A stretch of 64,000 nucleotides of DNA from Flavobacterium sp. (GCA_029946065.1 JAQSDU010000004.1:161201-225200), one strand, 5' to 3'; counted from the first letter of the stretch, positions 45,725 through 54,712 are shown. Made by a program: numbers and translations. The notes: a model not told the origin generated them from the sequence alone.

Positions 45725-46762
45725 TTATTCCTTTTCATTAAATAAATTCAGTTTTTTGACCCATTTGGTTTTTTTCTCCAAAAGGAAGATATCAATGCAC
45801 AATAATACTAAAGCTATTCCCAAAAACCATTGAAATTGTGAATTGAAATCGGTATACTGTTGTGCTTGGAATTCGGTTTTCTCTACATTGTCGAGCGCTT
45901 TTTTTACAAATTCAACTACTTCTTTGGTATTGTTACCGTTTATATAGCCTTTTGTGGTTTTTGCGATGGCTTCAAGTGATGCTTGATTGAGTTTTGTAAT
46001 CACCACATCACCATTATTATCGCGTTGAAAACTTTCGACAATTCCATTTTCACGCAACGGAATCGGCCCGCCTTTTGGAGTTCCGACACCAATCGTAATG
46101 ATTTTGAGTCCGGCTTTTTGGGCTTCTTCCACAGCATCTTTGGCACCGTCGGTATGGTCTTCGCCATCAGAAATCAGGATTAAAAGTTTGCTTACTTTCT
46201 TGTCTTCATGTTCAAAATACGAAGCAGAAACTCGTATCGCATCATCCAGCGATGTGCCTTGTGAAGATACCATTCCCGGATTCATACTTTGCAGGAACAT
46301 CTTGGCAACGCCATAATCTGTAGTGATTGGCAAAACGGGATAAGCACTGCCGGCATAAGCGACAATTCCAATGCGATCGCCCGCCAATTGGTTGATGAGT
46401 TGCGAAACGATTTGTTTTGATTTTTCGAGACGACTTGGCGCAACGTCTTCGCAAAGCATACTTTTTGAAACATCGACGGCGAAAACAATATCGATGCCTT
46501 CGCGTTTTGCGGTTTCAGCTTTTAAGCCAATTTTCGGGTTGACCAAAGCGATAATGAGGCTTGTCAATGCCAAAAGTGTAATGCACAATTTCAAAATAGA
46601 TTTGAAGGTTGATTTTTCCGGGCTTAATTTCCGAACAAGCACAATATCGCCGAATTCGCGTTGCTTTTTTCTTTTCCAATATAAATTATAAAGGAAAATC
46701 AATACCAATAACGGTATGAAAAACAAAAGGTATAAATATTTTTTTTCGTCTAATTCCCACAT
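45725..46762 (-). CDS. batB: BatB: membrane-anchored von Willebrand factor A protein
   Basis: The 345-residue protein has two N-terminal helices (LYLLFFIPLLVLIFLY and LCITLLALTSLIIALV), a VWA domain (residues about 85-270) and a C-terminal helix (FLGIALVLLCIDIFLL). The metal-ion-dependent adhesion site is intact: DVSKS (DxSxS type), a threonine in SSQGTSLDDAI and an aspartate in LISDGEDHT. BatA and BatB are paired VWA proteins that form large membrane complexes in Bacteroides. Confidence 0.9.
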   Translation of the reverse strand: MWELDEKKYLYLLFFIPLLVLIFLYNLYWKRKKQREFGDIVLVRKLSPEKSTFKSILKLCITLLALTSLIIALVNPKIGLKAETAKREGIDIVFAVDVSKSMLCEDVAPSRLEKSKQIVSQLINQLAGDRIGIVAYAGSAYPVLPITTDYGVAKMFLQSMNPGMVSSQGTSLDDAIRVSASYFEHEDKKVSKLLILISDGEDHTDGAKDAVEEAQKAGLKIITIGVGTPKGGPIPLRENGIVESFQRDNNGDVVITKLNQASLEAIAKTTKGYINGNNTKEVVEFVKKALDNVEKTEFQAQQYTDFNSQFQWFLGIALVLLCIDIFLLEKKTKWVKKLNLFNEKE

Positions 46763-46796
46763 AACTTGGTTATTCGGTAATTTGTTTATTCTTTCT

Positions 46797-46824
46797 TGAC
46801 TTTCGACTTTCGACTTTCAAATTT
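46797..46824. repeat. Period-7 tract between batA and batB
   Basis: The heptamers TGACTTT, CGACTTT, CGACTTT and CAAATTT are in phase. The same TGACTTT/CGACTTT words occur in the element between atpB and atpE. Confidence 0.65.
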
Positions 46825-46831
46825 TTGAGTG

Positions 46832-47836
46832 TTATATAAAACTCCTGAAAACAGTTTTCCTAAGCAGCAATTCTAACATTAAAAGCGCACAAGCCGCAAT
46901 GGCTAATATCCTGAACTTTTCGTCATAATCATAGAATTTAAGCTCTTCGATTTCTGTTTTTTCCAGTTTGTTAATTTCTTTATAAATCGTTTCCAGTTTT
47001 TGATTGCTCGTAGCGCGGAAGTATTTTCCTCCGGTTTTTGCGGCGATACTTTTCATCAGTGCTTCGTCGATTTCAACCTGCATCATCTGGAAGATAAAAG
47101 AGCCGTTTGGCGCATATCCAACTGGAAATTCTGCCATTCCGTTGGTTCCGATTCCGATTGTATAAACTTTTATACCGTATTCTTTTGCGATATCAGCAGC
47201 CGTTTCTGGCTCAATAAATCCAGCATTGTTAACGCCGTCGGTCAATAAAATGATGATTTTGCTTTTGGCTTTACTGTCTTTTAAACGGTTAACGGCAGTG
47301 CTCAATCCCATTCCGATTCCGGTTCCGTCCTGCAATACATTGTCGTATTTTACACTATCCAAAGCATCTTCAACAACCGCTTTGTCGCTGGTAACAGGTG
47401 TTTTTGTATAAGCCTCAGAAGCATACACTACCAATCCGATTCTGTCATTTGGTCGTGCTTCAACAAAATTTTTGGCGACTTTTTTGAGCGCTTCCATACG
47501 GTTCGGCTTCAAATCTTTGGCGAGCATACTTCCTGAAACGTCGACCGCCATAACGATGTCGATTCCTTTGGTAGTTTTTGTTTTGCTGCTGATATCAACC
47601 GTTCTTGGACGCGCCATCGCTACAATGATCAAGCTCAACGCTAACAATCGGAATATGAATAACATTGGTTTCAGTTTCGCCAAAAAAGACGATTTGCCTT
47701 TAAAACCTTTCAATGAACTGATTTTTAATGTCGCCGTCTGGTTATTGCGTTGCCATACCTGCCATGCAATTAGCACTGGAAGTACCAAAAACAACCAGAA
47801 AAATCCCGGGTTCATAAAAGTGACATTGGTCATCAT
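46832..47836 (-). CDS. batA: BatA: membrane-anchored von Willebrand factor A protein
   Basis: The 334-residue protein has the same layout as BatB: two N-terminal membrane segments, VWA domain with intact DVSGSM site and LLTDGVNNAG, and a C-terminal helix (ILAIAACALLMLELLL). It resembles BatB, as expected for the paired genes. The 69-base gap to batB includes the period-7 tract. Its start overlaps the stop of the 538-residue gene by 4 bases. Confidence 0.9.
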   Translation of the reverse strand: MMTNVTFMNPGFFWLFLVLPVLIAWQVWQRNNQTATLKISSLKGFKGKSSFLAKLKPMLFIFRLLALSLIIVAMARPRTVDISSKTKTTKGIDIVMAVDVSGSMLAKDLKPNRMEALKKVAKNFVEARPNDRIGLVVYASEAYTKTPVTSDKAVVEDALDSVKYDNVLQDGTGIGMGLSTAVNRLKDSKAKSKIIILLTDGVNNAGFIEPETAADIAKEYGIKVYTIGIGTNGMAEFPVGYAPNGSFIFQMMQVEIDEALMKSIAAKTGGKYFRATSNQKLETIYKEINKLEKTEIEELKFYDYDEKFRILAIAACALLMLELLLRKTVFRSFI

Positions 47837-49449
47837 TCGCCAGATTTTTTAAGTTCAACAGATTTTAATACTCTTTCGGAAATTTGTTCGGCATATTTAT
47901 CGCCTTCTTCGTGTACAATTATGATTTGCTGTAGGCCATTTTCCTGTCCGAATAATAGTATTTCAAAATACATTCGGATGCTTTTCTGCTGAATTGGATC
48001 AATCACCGAGAAAGTTCCAAAGCCTTTTCTTCCCGAAACACCATCTTTGGTTTCAAATTCCTGTTGGTCGCTAAGGATGTTTTTAGCACCTTTAGATTCG
48101 AATACGTGAATTCCAGATTCCATGCCTTTTGCGAGGTCAATTTGCATCTGTTGCTTATAGGTTAGGGTTGAAACCGTTACGGAAAAATTATCGAGAAAAC
48201 TACCATAAGTAAATGCCTGCATACCTTTAATCATAGCGCCAGCACCTTCAGGAATCGATTTTGATAAATCTGTTCTTTTGAGGACTTTTGGAGTTTCAAT
48301 TGTTATTGGCGGATTGCCGTATTCACTTTTTACCCATTCGCCTTCGAGCAATTCTTTGGTTGGATGACCAAGGAAATTGTCTTTTACATAGTCTAAACCT
48401 TTAACAGCAATAAGGATTGTTATGGCTGCTAAAAACGCTATAACAACAGCTACTATTGACAGCAAGATACGTTTTTGGCGTTTCTTTTTGAGTAGTTTTT
48501 GCTTTAGCAATTCGTCGAGTGCGCTATCACCCGGATCGACTACAACTTCGGGAACTGCTTCATGAATGCGCACGATTGAAGTAACAATTCGCTTCTTATC
48601 TTCTTCAATTTCGAAGTCAAGTGGCTGTACTTTTGCAAATTTTACCAAATCTGCTTGCTTTAAAACTTTTTCAAGATTGATTAACGTTTCTTTGGAAAGT
48701 TTCATGTTTTTTCTGCGGGCAACGTTTCTAAGTGCTGTAATCAGTTCCGTTGTGGTGCTTTCCATTGCTGGAATTTGGATTTCTTCTTCGATGTAATTCC
48801 GCGCAATATCTGTCAGTTCGACATAATAACTTTTGATTTCGCCTTTCTGCCAAAGCTGTTTGTTTTCGAGGTTTTTAAGCAACGACGTGGCTTTTTCAAT
48901 TGGCGTTTTGTAAATTTCTGCGTCCAGTTTTTTGATCTGGTATCTTTTAATTAGCTTATAAACTAAGAAACCAATACCGATAATGGCGAGTAAAATAAGC
49001 AAATAAATCCACCAGCTTCCGATTGGTTGTTCAACTTCTACAATCGATTTGATGTCGTACATTTTCTGTTTTAGCGTATCGACTTTAATATTGGAGACTT
49101 CAACTTCCAATTTATCTGAATAAAATGGCTGTTTGTTGATAAGGATTTTTAATGGCGGAACGGAATATTTTCCGGAATCAAATTGGGCGAGACCATATTT
49201 TTTAATCAATTCGTATTTGTCGTCTTTTTTGATGGTATCAATGACGAAATCGCGAATGACTTCCATGCCACCAAAGTTTGTGCTACGCGGAAAAACCACT
49301 TCCGTATTGGTATCAACTGTAGTTCTTAATGTAAGATTAAACTGTGCGCCGATTTTATTTTTGGTCTTGTCGATTTTGGTCGTGATTTGCTGCGCAAAGG
49401 CATTGCAACCGACCAATAAAAGCAAAATATAGAATAACTGTTTTTTCAT
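47833..49449 (-). CDS. Bat operon membrane protein of unknown function
   Basis: The 538-residue protein has a signal peptide (KKQLFYILLLLVGCNAFA), a beta-rich part with FNLTLRTTVDTNTEVVFP that resembles the Ig-like repeats of BatD, a membrane helix near residue 150 (WWIYLLILLAIIGIGFLVY), a cytoplasmic helical part, a second helix near 325-350 and a C-terminal domain facing the periplasm. DUF4381-like proteins hold the same place between DUF58 and BatA in other genomes, but I am not sure of the family. It probably belongs to the Bat complex. Confidence 0.7.
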   Translation of the reverse strand: MKKQLFYILLLLVGCNAFAQQITTKIDKTKNKIGAQFNLTLRTTVDTNTEVVFPRSTNFGGMEVIRDFVIDTIKKDDKYELIKKYGLAQFDSGKYSVPPLKILINKQPFYSDKLEVEVSNIKVDTLKQKMYDIKSIVEVEQPIGSWWIYLLILLAIIGIGFLVYKLIKRYQIKKLDAEIYKTPIEKATSLLKNLENKQLWQKGEIKSYYVELTDIARNYIEEEIQIPAMESTTTELITALRNVARRKNMKLSKETLINLEKVLKQADLVKFAKVQPLDFEIEEDKKRIVTSIVRIHEAVPEVVVDPGDSALDELLKQKLLKKKRQKRILLSIVAVVIAFLAAITILIAVKGLDYVKDNFLGHPTKELLEGEWVKSEYGNPPITIETPKVLKRTDLSKSIPEGAGAMIKGMQAFTYGSFLDNFSVTVSTLTYKQQMQIDLAKGMESGIHVFESKGAKNILSDQQEFETKDGVSGRKGFGTFSVIDPIQQKSIRMYFEILLFGQENGLQQIIIVHEEGDKYAEQISERVLKSVELKKSGE

Positions 49450-49454
49450 TTCGA

Positions 49455-50321
49455 TTAGCTTCTTGCCTTAAAATAGCCTAATAATTTGGTTACATAGCTT
49501 TCGTCAACCCTTGTGTTTACTACGCCTGAACCGCATTTGCTGAATGTTTCTTTGAAGTATTTTACTTTTTCGTCATAAAATTTCGAATAGTCCATTCTTA
49601 CTGATTTCGAGCCGGTATTAATGATACGAGTTTCGCCAGTTTCGGCATCGGTCATCGGCACCATTCCGAGGTTAGGCATTTTCGCTTCGCGGATGTCATA
49701 AACGCGGATTCCGGTAAGGTCATGTTTTTTGGAGGCAATTTTTAAGGGTTGCTCATATTCATCTGACATAAAATCGGAAATCAGGAAAACGATGGCTTTT
49801 TTCTTTTGTGTTCCAGAAAGAAACCGCAATGCTTGGGCAACATCTGTCTCGTGGCTTTTCGGATTAAATTCTATCAATTCGCGGATAATACGAAGCACGT
49901 GTGATTTTCCTTTTTTAGGCGGAATATACAATTCAATTTGATCGGAAAACAAAATCAATCCGATTTTATCGTTGTTCTGTGTTGCCGAAAATGCCAGTGT
50001 TGCTGCAATTTCGGTTACGATTTCATTCTTAAATTGGTTTTTCGTCCCAAAGCTTTCTGAGCCCGAAATGTCAACCATGAGCATCATCGTGAGTTCTCGC
50101 TCTTCTTCAAAAACTTTAACGTGTGCTTCGTTGTAACGTGCCGTGACATTCCAGTCAATGGCGCGGATGTCGTCACCATATTGGTATTGGCGCACTTCGG
50201 AAAATGTCATTCCGCGTCCTTTAAAGGATGTATGGTATTCACCCGAAAAGATATGATCGCTCAGCCTTCGGGTTTTGATTTCTATTTTTTTTACTTTTTT
50301 AAGTAATTCCTTTGTATCCAT
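49455..50321 (-). CDS. DUF58 domain-containing protein
   Basis: The 288-residue cytoplasmic protein contains the DUF58 region (SDHIFSGEYHTSFKGRGMTFSEVRQYQYGDDIRAIDWNVTAR in pieces) followed by a VWA-like fold with MMLMVDISGSESFG and VFLISDFMSDEY. DUF58 proteins accompany MoxR ATPases and VWA proteins in many bacteria and are thought to be adaptor or substrate proteins of the ATPase. It is 5 bases upstream of the next gene and 68 bases after moxR. Confidence 0.9.
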   Translation of the reverse strand: MDTKELLKKVKKIEIKTRRLSDHIFSGEYHTSFKGRGMTFSEVRQYQYGDDIRAIDWNVTARYNEAHVKVFEEERELTMMLMVDISGSESFGTKNQFKNEIVTEIAATLAFSATQNNDKIGLILFSDQIELYIPPKKGKSHVLRIIRELIEFNPKSHETDVAQALRFLSGTQKKKAIVFLISDFMSDEYEQPLKIASKKHDLTGIRVYDIREAKMPNLGMVPMTDAETGETRIINTGSKSVRMDYSKFYDEKVKYFKETFSKCGSGVVNTRVDESYVTKLLGYFKARS

Positions 50322-50326
50322 TTTGT

Positions 50327-50389
50327 CAGATTGCAGATTGCAGATTGCAGATTTCAGTGGCTACTGAATACTGAACACTGCCGACTGAT
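50327..50389. repeat. Period-7 self-complementary element between moxR and the DUF58 gene
   Basis: Nine unbroken heptamers: CAGATTG three times, CAGATTT, CAGTGGC, TACTGAA twice, CACTGCC, GACTGAT. The second half is complementary to the CAGT/TTCAG type words of the first. It fills the whole gap, ending at the moxR stop codon. Confidence 0.75.
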
Positions 50390-51394
50390 TTAAGGTACTT
50401 CGACTTCGTTTACGATTTTGTTGATGATGTCAACGGAAGTGATGTTTTCGGCTTCAGCTTCGTAAGTGATGCCAATACGGTGGCGCAATACGTCGTGAAC
50501 AACTGCGCGAACGTCTTCCGGAATCACATAGCCTCTTCTTTTGATGAAAGCGTAACATTTTGCGGCATTCGCCAAATTGATGCTTCCACGTGGTGAAGAA
50601 CCAAATGAAATCAATGGTTTCAGGCTTTCGAGTTTGTATTTTTCTGGATAGCGAGTGGCGAAAACAATGTCAAGAATGTATTTTTCGATTTTTTCGTCCA
50701 TATATACTTCACGAACGGCTTCTTGTGCGCGTAAAATCTGCTCGACAGAAACCACCTGATTTACTTTTTCATAAGAACCTTTTAAATTTTGACGAATTAC
50801 AAGGCGTTCTTCGTCCATTTTCGGGTAGTCGATGACGGTTTTAAGCATAAAACGATCGACTTGCGCTTCCGGTAATGGATACGTTCCTTCTTGTTCGATG
50901 GGGTTTTGCGTTGCCAATACGAGAAATGGTCTGTCGAGTTTGAAAGTTGTATCGCCGATAGTGACTTGTTTTTCCTGCATCGCTTCAAGCAAAGCCGATT
51001 GCACTTTTGCCGGCGCACGGTTGATCTCATCTGCAAGGACGAAATTGGCGAAAATTGGACCTTTTTTTATCGAGAATTCGTTGGCTTTGATGTTATAGAT
51101 CATGGTTCCAACCACATCGGCGGGTAATAAATCTGGCGTAAACTGGATCCTGCTGAATGACCCGTGAACAGCCTGCGACAAAGTGTTGATGGCGAGTGTT
51201 TTTGCCAATCCAGGAACACCTTCAAGAAGGATATGTCCTTGGCCTAAGAGACCGATCAATAATCGTTCAATCATGTGCTTTTGACCAACGATGACTTTGT
51301 TCATTTCTAAAGTCAGCAAATCGATAAAAGCGCTTTCCCTTTCAATCTTTTCATTAATTGCCCTGATGTCTAAAGTGGCCGTATTTTGTTCCAT
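50390..51394 (-). CDS. MoxR family AAA+ ATPase
   Basis: The 334-residue ATPase has Walker A GVPGLAKTLA, Walker B LADEINRAP and the sensor region TQNPIEQEGTYPLPEAQ, with the helical lid in the last 90 residues. MoxR proteins remodel or activate partner proteins with VWA domains, which here are the DUF58, BatA and BatB proteins downstream. It is the first gene of the operon. The 211-base gap upstream, to the aldo/keto reductase gene, has no clear TAnnTTTG site. Confidence 0.95.
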   Translation of the reverse strand: MEQNTATLDIRAINEKIERESAFIDLLTLEMNKVIVGQKHMIERLLIGLLGQGHILLEGVPGLAKTLAINTLSQAVHGSFSRIQFTPDLLPADVVGTMIYNIKANEFSIKKGPIFANFVLADEINRAPAKVQSALLEAMQEKQVTIGDTTFKLDRPFLVLATQNPIEQEGTYPLPEAQVDRFMLKTVIDYPKMDEERLVIRQNLKGSYEKVNQVVSVEQILRAQEAVREVYMDEKIEKYILDIVFATRYPEKYKLESLKPLISFGSSPRGSINLANAAKCYAFIKRRGYVIPEDVRAVVHDVLRHRIGITYEAEAENITSVDIINKIVNEVEVP

Positions 51395-51605
51395 ATTCTG
51401 ATATTTATAACCTTTAAGTTTAATATATAAATTTACCGGTCAAAATTGAATTTTTTTTTAGCAGCAAGATGTTAAAAAATGGTTAAAAAAATTGTGAATC
51501 CTTTGGTTTTAAGGATGAATTGTGATTTTGTTTTTATAATTTTAAGAACTTAAAAAAAATTCCCGATTAACAGCGATTTTTATCGATTATTTAAACTTTT
51601 CAACC

Positions 51606-52508
51606 TTGACAAAAACAACACTTTCGCCCGTAATTGCGGGCACGATGAATTGGGGCGTATGGGACAAAAAACTCAGCACTTCCGAAATGGAGCACATGAT
51701 CCATATTTGCCTCGAAAACAAGATTACCACTTTTGACCACGCCGATATTTATGGCAGTTATACGACTGAAGCCGAATTTGGAAAAGCGTTTGCTTCCGGG
51801 AAGATTGGGCGTGAGAAATTACAGTTGATTTCTAAATGTGGAATTGCTGCGCCAGTTCCTCCTTTGTCGTCGGGTCAGCATATTTCGCCTAACCGCAATA
51901 ATACAATCAAGCATTATAATTACAGCAAGGATTATATCATTTGGTCGGTGGAGCAATCGCTTACAAATTTGCAGACGGATTATCTGGATGTGCTGCTTTT
52001 GCACCGCCCGAGTCCGTTGATGCAGTCGGAAGAAATTGCGGAAGCGGTTTCAAAATTAAAAGCTGCAGGAAAAATTATTGATTTTGGGTTGTCGAATTTT
52101 ACGGCCTCACAGACGGAATTAATCAGGAAAAACACGGAAGTCAGTTATAACCAAGTGCAGTTTTCGGCAACCAATACAGAACCGATGTTGGATGGCAGTT
52201 TTGATTATATGCAAGTGCACAATATCCGTCCGATGTCATGGAATCCGCTCGGGACGATTTTTCGGGAAGACAATGAGCAAACAAGAAGATTAAAAAAATT
52301 GTTGGCTAAGTTGGTGGAAAAATACCATTTTGGGTCTGATACGATTTTGCTTTCGTGGATTTTGCAGCATCCGGCGAAGATTTTGCCGATTGCGGGAACG
52401 GTGAATGTGGCGCGGATTCAATCACTTATGAAAGCGACAGAATTGCAATTGGATAAAGAAGATTGGTTTGCAATTTGGGCGGAGAGTATGGGAAATGACG
52501 TTCCTTAA
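51606..52508 (+). CDS. Aldo/keto reductase
   Basis: The 300-residue TIM-barrel enzyme reduces aldehydes or ketones with NADPH. The tetrad is visible: Asp and Tyr in FDHADIYGSY, Lys in LISKCG and His in LLLHRPSP. The C-terminal half has SNFTASQTELI and the cofactor-binding IAGTVNVARIQSL. No ATG precedes the first domain strand, so TTG at 51606 is the likely start (TKTTLSPVIAGTMNWG). It belongs to the YdhF-like oxidoreductases; the substrate is unknown. Confidence 0.93.
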   Translation: MTKTTLSPVIAGTMNWGVWDKKLSTSEMEHMIHICLENKITTFDHADIYGSYTTEAEFGKAFASGKIGREKLQLISKCGIAAPVPPLSSGQHISPNRNNTIKHYNYSKDYIIWSVEQSLTNLQTDYLDVLLLHRPSPLMQSEEIAEAVSKLKAAGKIIDFGLSNFTASQTELIRKNTEVSYNQVQFSATNTEPMLDGSFDYMQVHNIRPMSWNPLGTIFREDNEQTRRLKKLLAKLVEKYHFGSDTILLSWILQHPAKILPIAGTVNVARIQSLMKATELQLDKEDWFAIWAESMGNDVP

Positions 52509-52513
52509 ATTAT

Positions 52514-52583
52514 TTTAAATCATGGATTTTAAATTTTGAATGTTTGACGTGCAGTTTAAAATTCATCATTTACAATTTATAAT
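52514..52583. repeat. Period-7 self-complementary element between the AKR and SDR genes
   Basis: Ten unbroken heptamers begin at 52514: TTTAAAT, CATGGAT, TTTAAAT, TTTGAAT, GTTTGAC, GTGCAGT, TTAAAAT, TCATCAT, TTACAAT, TTATAAT. The second set is complementary in type to the first. It fills the gap up to the SDR start. Confidence 0.7.
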
Positions 52584-52591
52584 AACTAAAA

Positions 52592-53347
52592 ATGAAAACA
52601 GCATTGATAACCGGGGCGACCAGCGGCATTGGAAGAGCGACAGCGGTGTTATTGGCGAAAAATAATTATAAAATTATTCTTTGCGGAAGAAGGATTGACC
52701 GTTTGGCGGAGCTGAAAGAGGAACTTTCGAAAGTTACAGAAGTGCATGCGTTGGTTTTTGATGTCAGGGACAAAAATGCGGTTTTCGAAGCGATTTCGGG
52801 TTTGCCGGAAGCTTTTTCGAGAATTGACATTTTGATTAATAATGCTGGAAATGCGCATGGATTAGACCCAATTCAAAGTGGAGATCCAGACGATTGGGAT
52901 GCGATGATCGACATTAACGTGAAGGGATTGTTGTATGTTTCGAAAGCGGTGATTCCGCAGATGGTCGAACGGAAATCGGGGCATATCATTAACATTGGTT
53001 CGATTGCCGGGCTTGAAGTGTATCCGAACGGGAATGTGTATTGTGCGAGCAAACATGCGGTTGATGCGATCAATAAAGGGATGCGTATGGATTTAAATCC
53101 GTATGGTATTCGGGTTGGTGCAATTAATCCGGGTATGGTGGAGACTGCATTTTCTGAGGTTAGATTTAAGGGAGATACGGAGCGTGCGGCGAATGTTTAT
53201 AAAGGTGTTGCGGCGTTACAGCCGGAAGATATTGCGGATATTATTCATTTTGTAGTGTCGCGACCTTATCATGTAAATATTGCGGATTTACTGGTTTTGC
53301 CGACGGTTCAGGCTTCGGCGACTATTTTAAGACGAACAGTACTATAG
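52592..53347 (+). CDS. Short-chain dehydrogenase/reductase
   Basis: The 251-residue classical SDR has the cofactor loop TGATSGIGRA, the NNAG motif (ILINNAGNAHG), catalytic Ser in NIGSIAGLEVY and the YxxxK pair in YCASKHAVDAI. The arginines after the second strand (CGRRIDRL) favour NADPH. It resembles the YdfG group that oxidises serine, threonine and 3-hydroxy acids; the actual substrate cannot be read. It lies 83 bases after the AKR gene and is probably co-transcribed. Confidence 0.93.
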   Translation: MKTALITGATSGIGRATAVLLAKNNYKIILCGRRIDRLAELKEELSKVTEVHALVFDVRDKNAVFEAISGLPEAFSRIDILINNAGNAHGLDPIQSGDPDDWDAMIDINVKGLLYVSKAVIPQMVERKSGHIINIGSIAGLEVYPNGNVYCASKHAVDAINKGMRMDLNPYGIRVGAINPGMVETAFSEVRFKGDTERAANVYKGVAALQPEDIADIIHFVVSRPYHVNIADLLVLPTVQASATILRRTVL

Positions 53348-53476
53348 CTAGCAATTTTAAAAATTGGAATTCGGATGAAACTGATTTTCGCAGATTTCGC
53401 GGATTTAAAAAATGGCAGGATTATATTTTAAATTATTTGAGGTGAATTGCACCAACGGGTTTTATTAAGTAACGAA

Positions 53477-53556
53477 TGCCCTAGCCCCGATGGAAGCGGC
53501 ATCCTTTTTCCAGCTTCTTTAGCGGGGAAAAGATATAGCGGACAGCGGGATTAGCT
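53477..53556 (+). ncRNA. Structured RNA candidate (resembles Flavo-1-like intergenic RNA)
   Basis: The conserved-looking core begins GCCCTAGCCCCGATGG. An outer helix pairs CTAGCCCCG (53481-53489) with CGGGATTAG (53546-53554), one mismatch. An inner helix pairs ATCCTTTTTCC (53501-53511) with GGGGAAAAGAT (53524-53534), one mismatch. Between them both sides of the internal loop carry AGCGG (53495-53499 and 53537-53541). G-U pairs occur only if the plus strand is the RNA. I have seen very similar intergenic sequences in Flavobacteria, probably the motif called Flavo-1, but that name is from memory. It ends about 10 bases before the AlbA_2 gene. Confidence 0.6.
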
Positions 53557-53566
53557 TCAAAAAAAT

Positions 53567-54712
53567 ATGATTAACAAACGCCTCTTAATTAAGAATTTGC
53601 TTGCTCACAATGATGAGTCAAGTTTTTATGACAAGAAACGGCAATTGAATTTGCATTCTCGGGAAGGGAAGGCGAAGTTTTTGAAGCATATTTGTGCGTT
53701 GTCGAATTCGAATCCGGCGAATAATTCTTATATCGTTGTGGGTGTTGAAGACCATGATAATGAGATTGTGGGAGATGATTTTTTTGACGACAGCCGTATT
53801 CAGAATTTGGTAAATGCTTTTTTGGAAAATCCACCGAAGATTCAATATGAGAATGTGCCGTTTCCGAATTTGCCCAAGGATCGCGTGATTGGATTGGTAA
53901 CGATTAAGCCCAAGAATCGGACTTCGTTTTTTAAGAAAGGGATTCACACAATTTTGGCGAACACTGTTTTTATGCGGCGAGGGAGCAATTCTGTTCCTGT
54001 TGAAGGTGCGGTGGAGAAGAATTATCAGAATACGGCGACGGTAATCAGCATTGAGAACAATTCGCGCAATAGCATTGGTTATACGCTTGATGGTGTGATT
54101 GATTTTATGAACAACCGGCACAAGGACATGCAGCCGAAGTATAAGGTTTTTAAGGAACTTTTTGTGATTTGCTGGGCGGGGATTCAGAAGAAAGTGAAGG
54201 ATAAAACCTATTTCTCGCGGGTCGATATTGAATTGATTAATGAACAAGTGAAGTTGTTTTATTCGGCTTTGGATGATGTTACGATTGCGTTTGATGAGCA
54301 CAGTTTTACGATTACCGAGTTTGTGCCTTTGGGGTTGAATGACAAAACGAGTTATTATCCTTTGGAGGAACAGACCATCAGATTTTATGAAAACGGTTAT
54401 TATAAGATTGAAAGTCGGATGTTGTTTGAGCCGCCGGAATACAATCGGAAAATGCTGCATCATATTTATAATGCAAACTTAGCGCTGTTGGTAAAACTTC
54501 AAAAAGGATTGACCTTGAGCGAACGGGAACACAAGGATTTGGTGAATGTCCCTTCGACTTTTATGATTTGTTACTTGAATGGTTTTGAGGAAGCGAAGCA
54601 AAAATTGATTGATGCAAAGCCGCTTTTGAAGGCGTTTCCGGATGCTACGGTTTATTTGAGTTTTAAGGAGGCGATGCGGGTTTTGCGGAAGATGAAGTAT
54701 AATGAGGGGTGA
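53567..54712 (+). CDS. AlbA_2/Schlafen-like ATP-binding domain protein
   Basis: The 381-residue protein has an N-terminal domain (about 1-140) resembling AlbA_2: FLKHICALSNSNPANNSYIVVGVEDHDNEIVG, in pieces, with later TVFMRRGSNSVPVEG. The remaining part (about 150-381) is charged and without motifs I know. AlbA_2 proteins are DNA/RNA-binding or nuclease-associated, sometimes in stress or defence contexts. It is alone behind the RNA candidate. The downstream accessory block is on the opposite strand. An antisense frame of 281 codons exists but is a shadow. Confidence 0.7.
   Translation: MINKRLLIKNLLAHNDESSFYDKKRQLNLHSREGKAKFLKHICALSNSNPANNSYIVVGVEDHDNEIVGDDFFDDSRIQNLVNAFLENPPKIQYENVPFPNLPKDRVIGLVTIKPKNRTSFFKKGIHTILANTVFMRRGSNSVPVEGAVEKNYQNTATVISIENNSRNSIGYTLDGVIDFMNNRHKDMQPKYKVFKELFVICWAGIQKKVKDKTYFSRVDIELINEQVKLFYSALDDVTIAFDEHSFTITEFVPLGLNDKTSYYPLEEQTIRFYENGYYKIESRMLFEPPEYNRKMLHHIYNANLALLVKLQKGLTLSEREHKDLVNVPSTFMICYLNGFEEAKQKLIDAKPLLKAFPDATVYLSFKEAMRVLRKMKYNEG

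Noticed and set aside
50327..50389. Possible CRISPR-like array
   Set aside because: Repeat units are only 7 bases without spacers, so this is a tandem element and not CRISPR. No array with 24-40 base repeats was found anywhere in the window.
53618..54463. 281-codon open frame antisense to the AlbA_2-like gene
   Set aside because: The composition is Arg/His/Ile heavy as in a mirror frame, there is no promoter, and the sense frame shows a recognisable domain.
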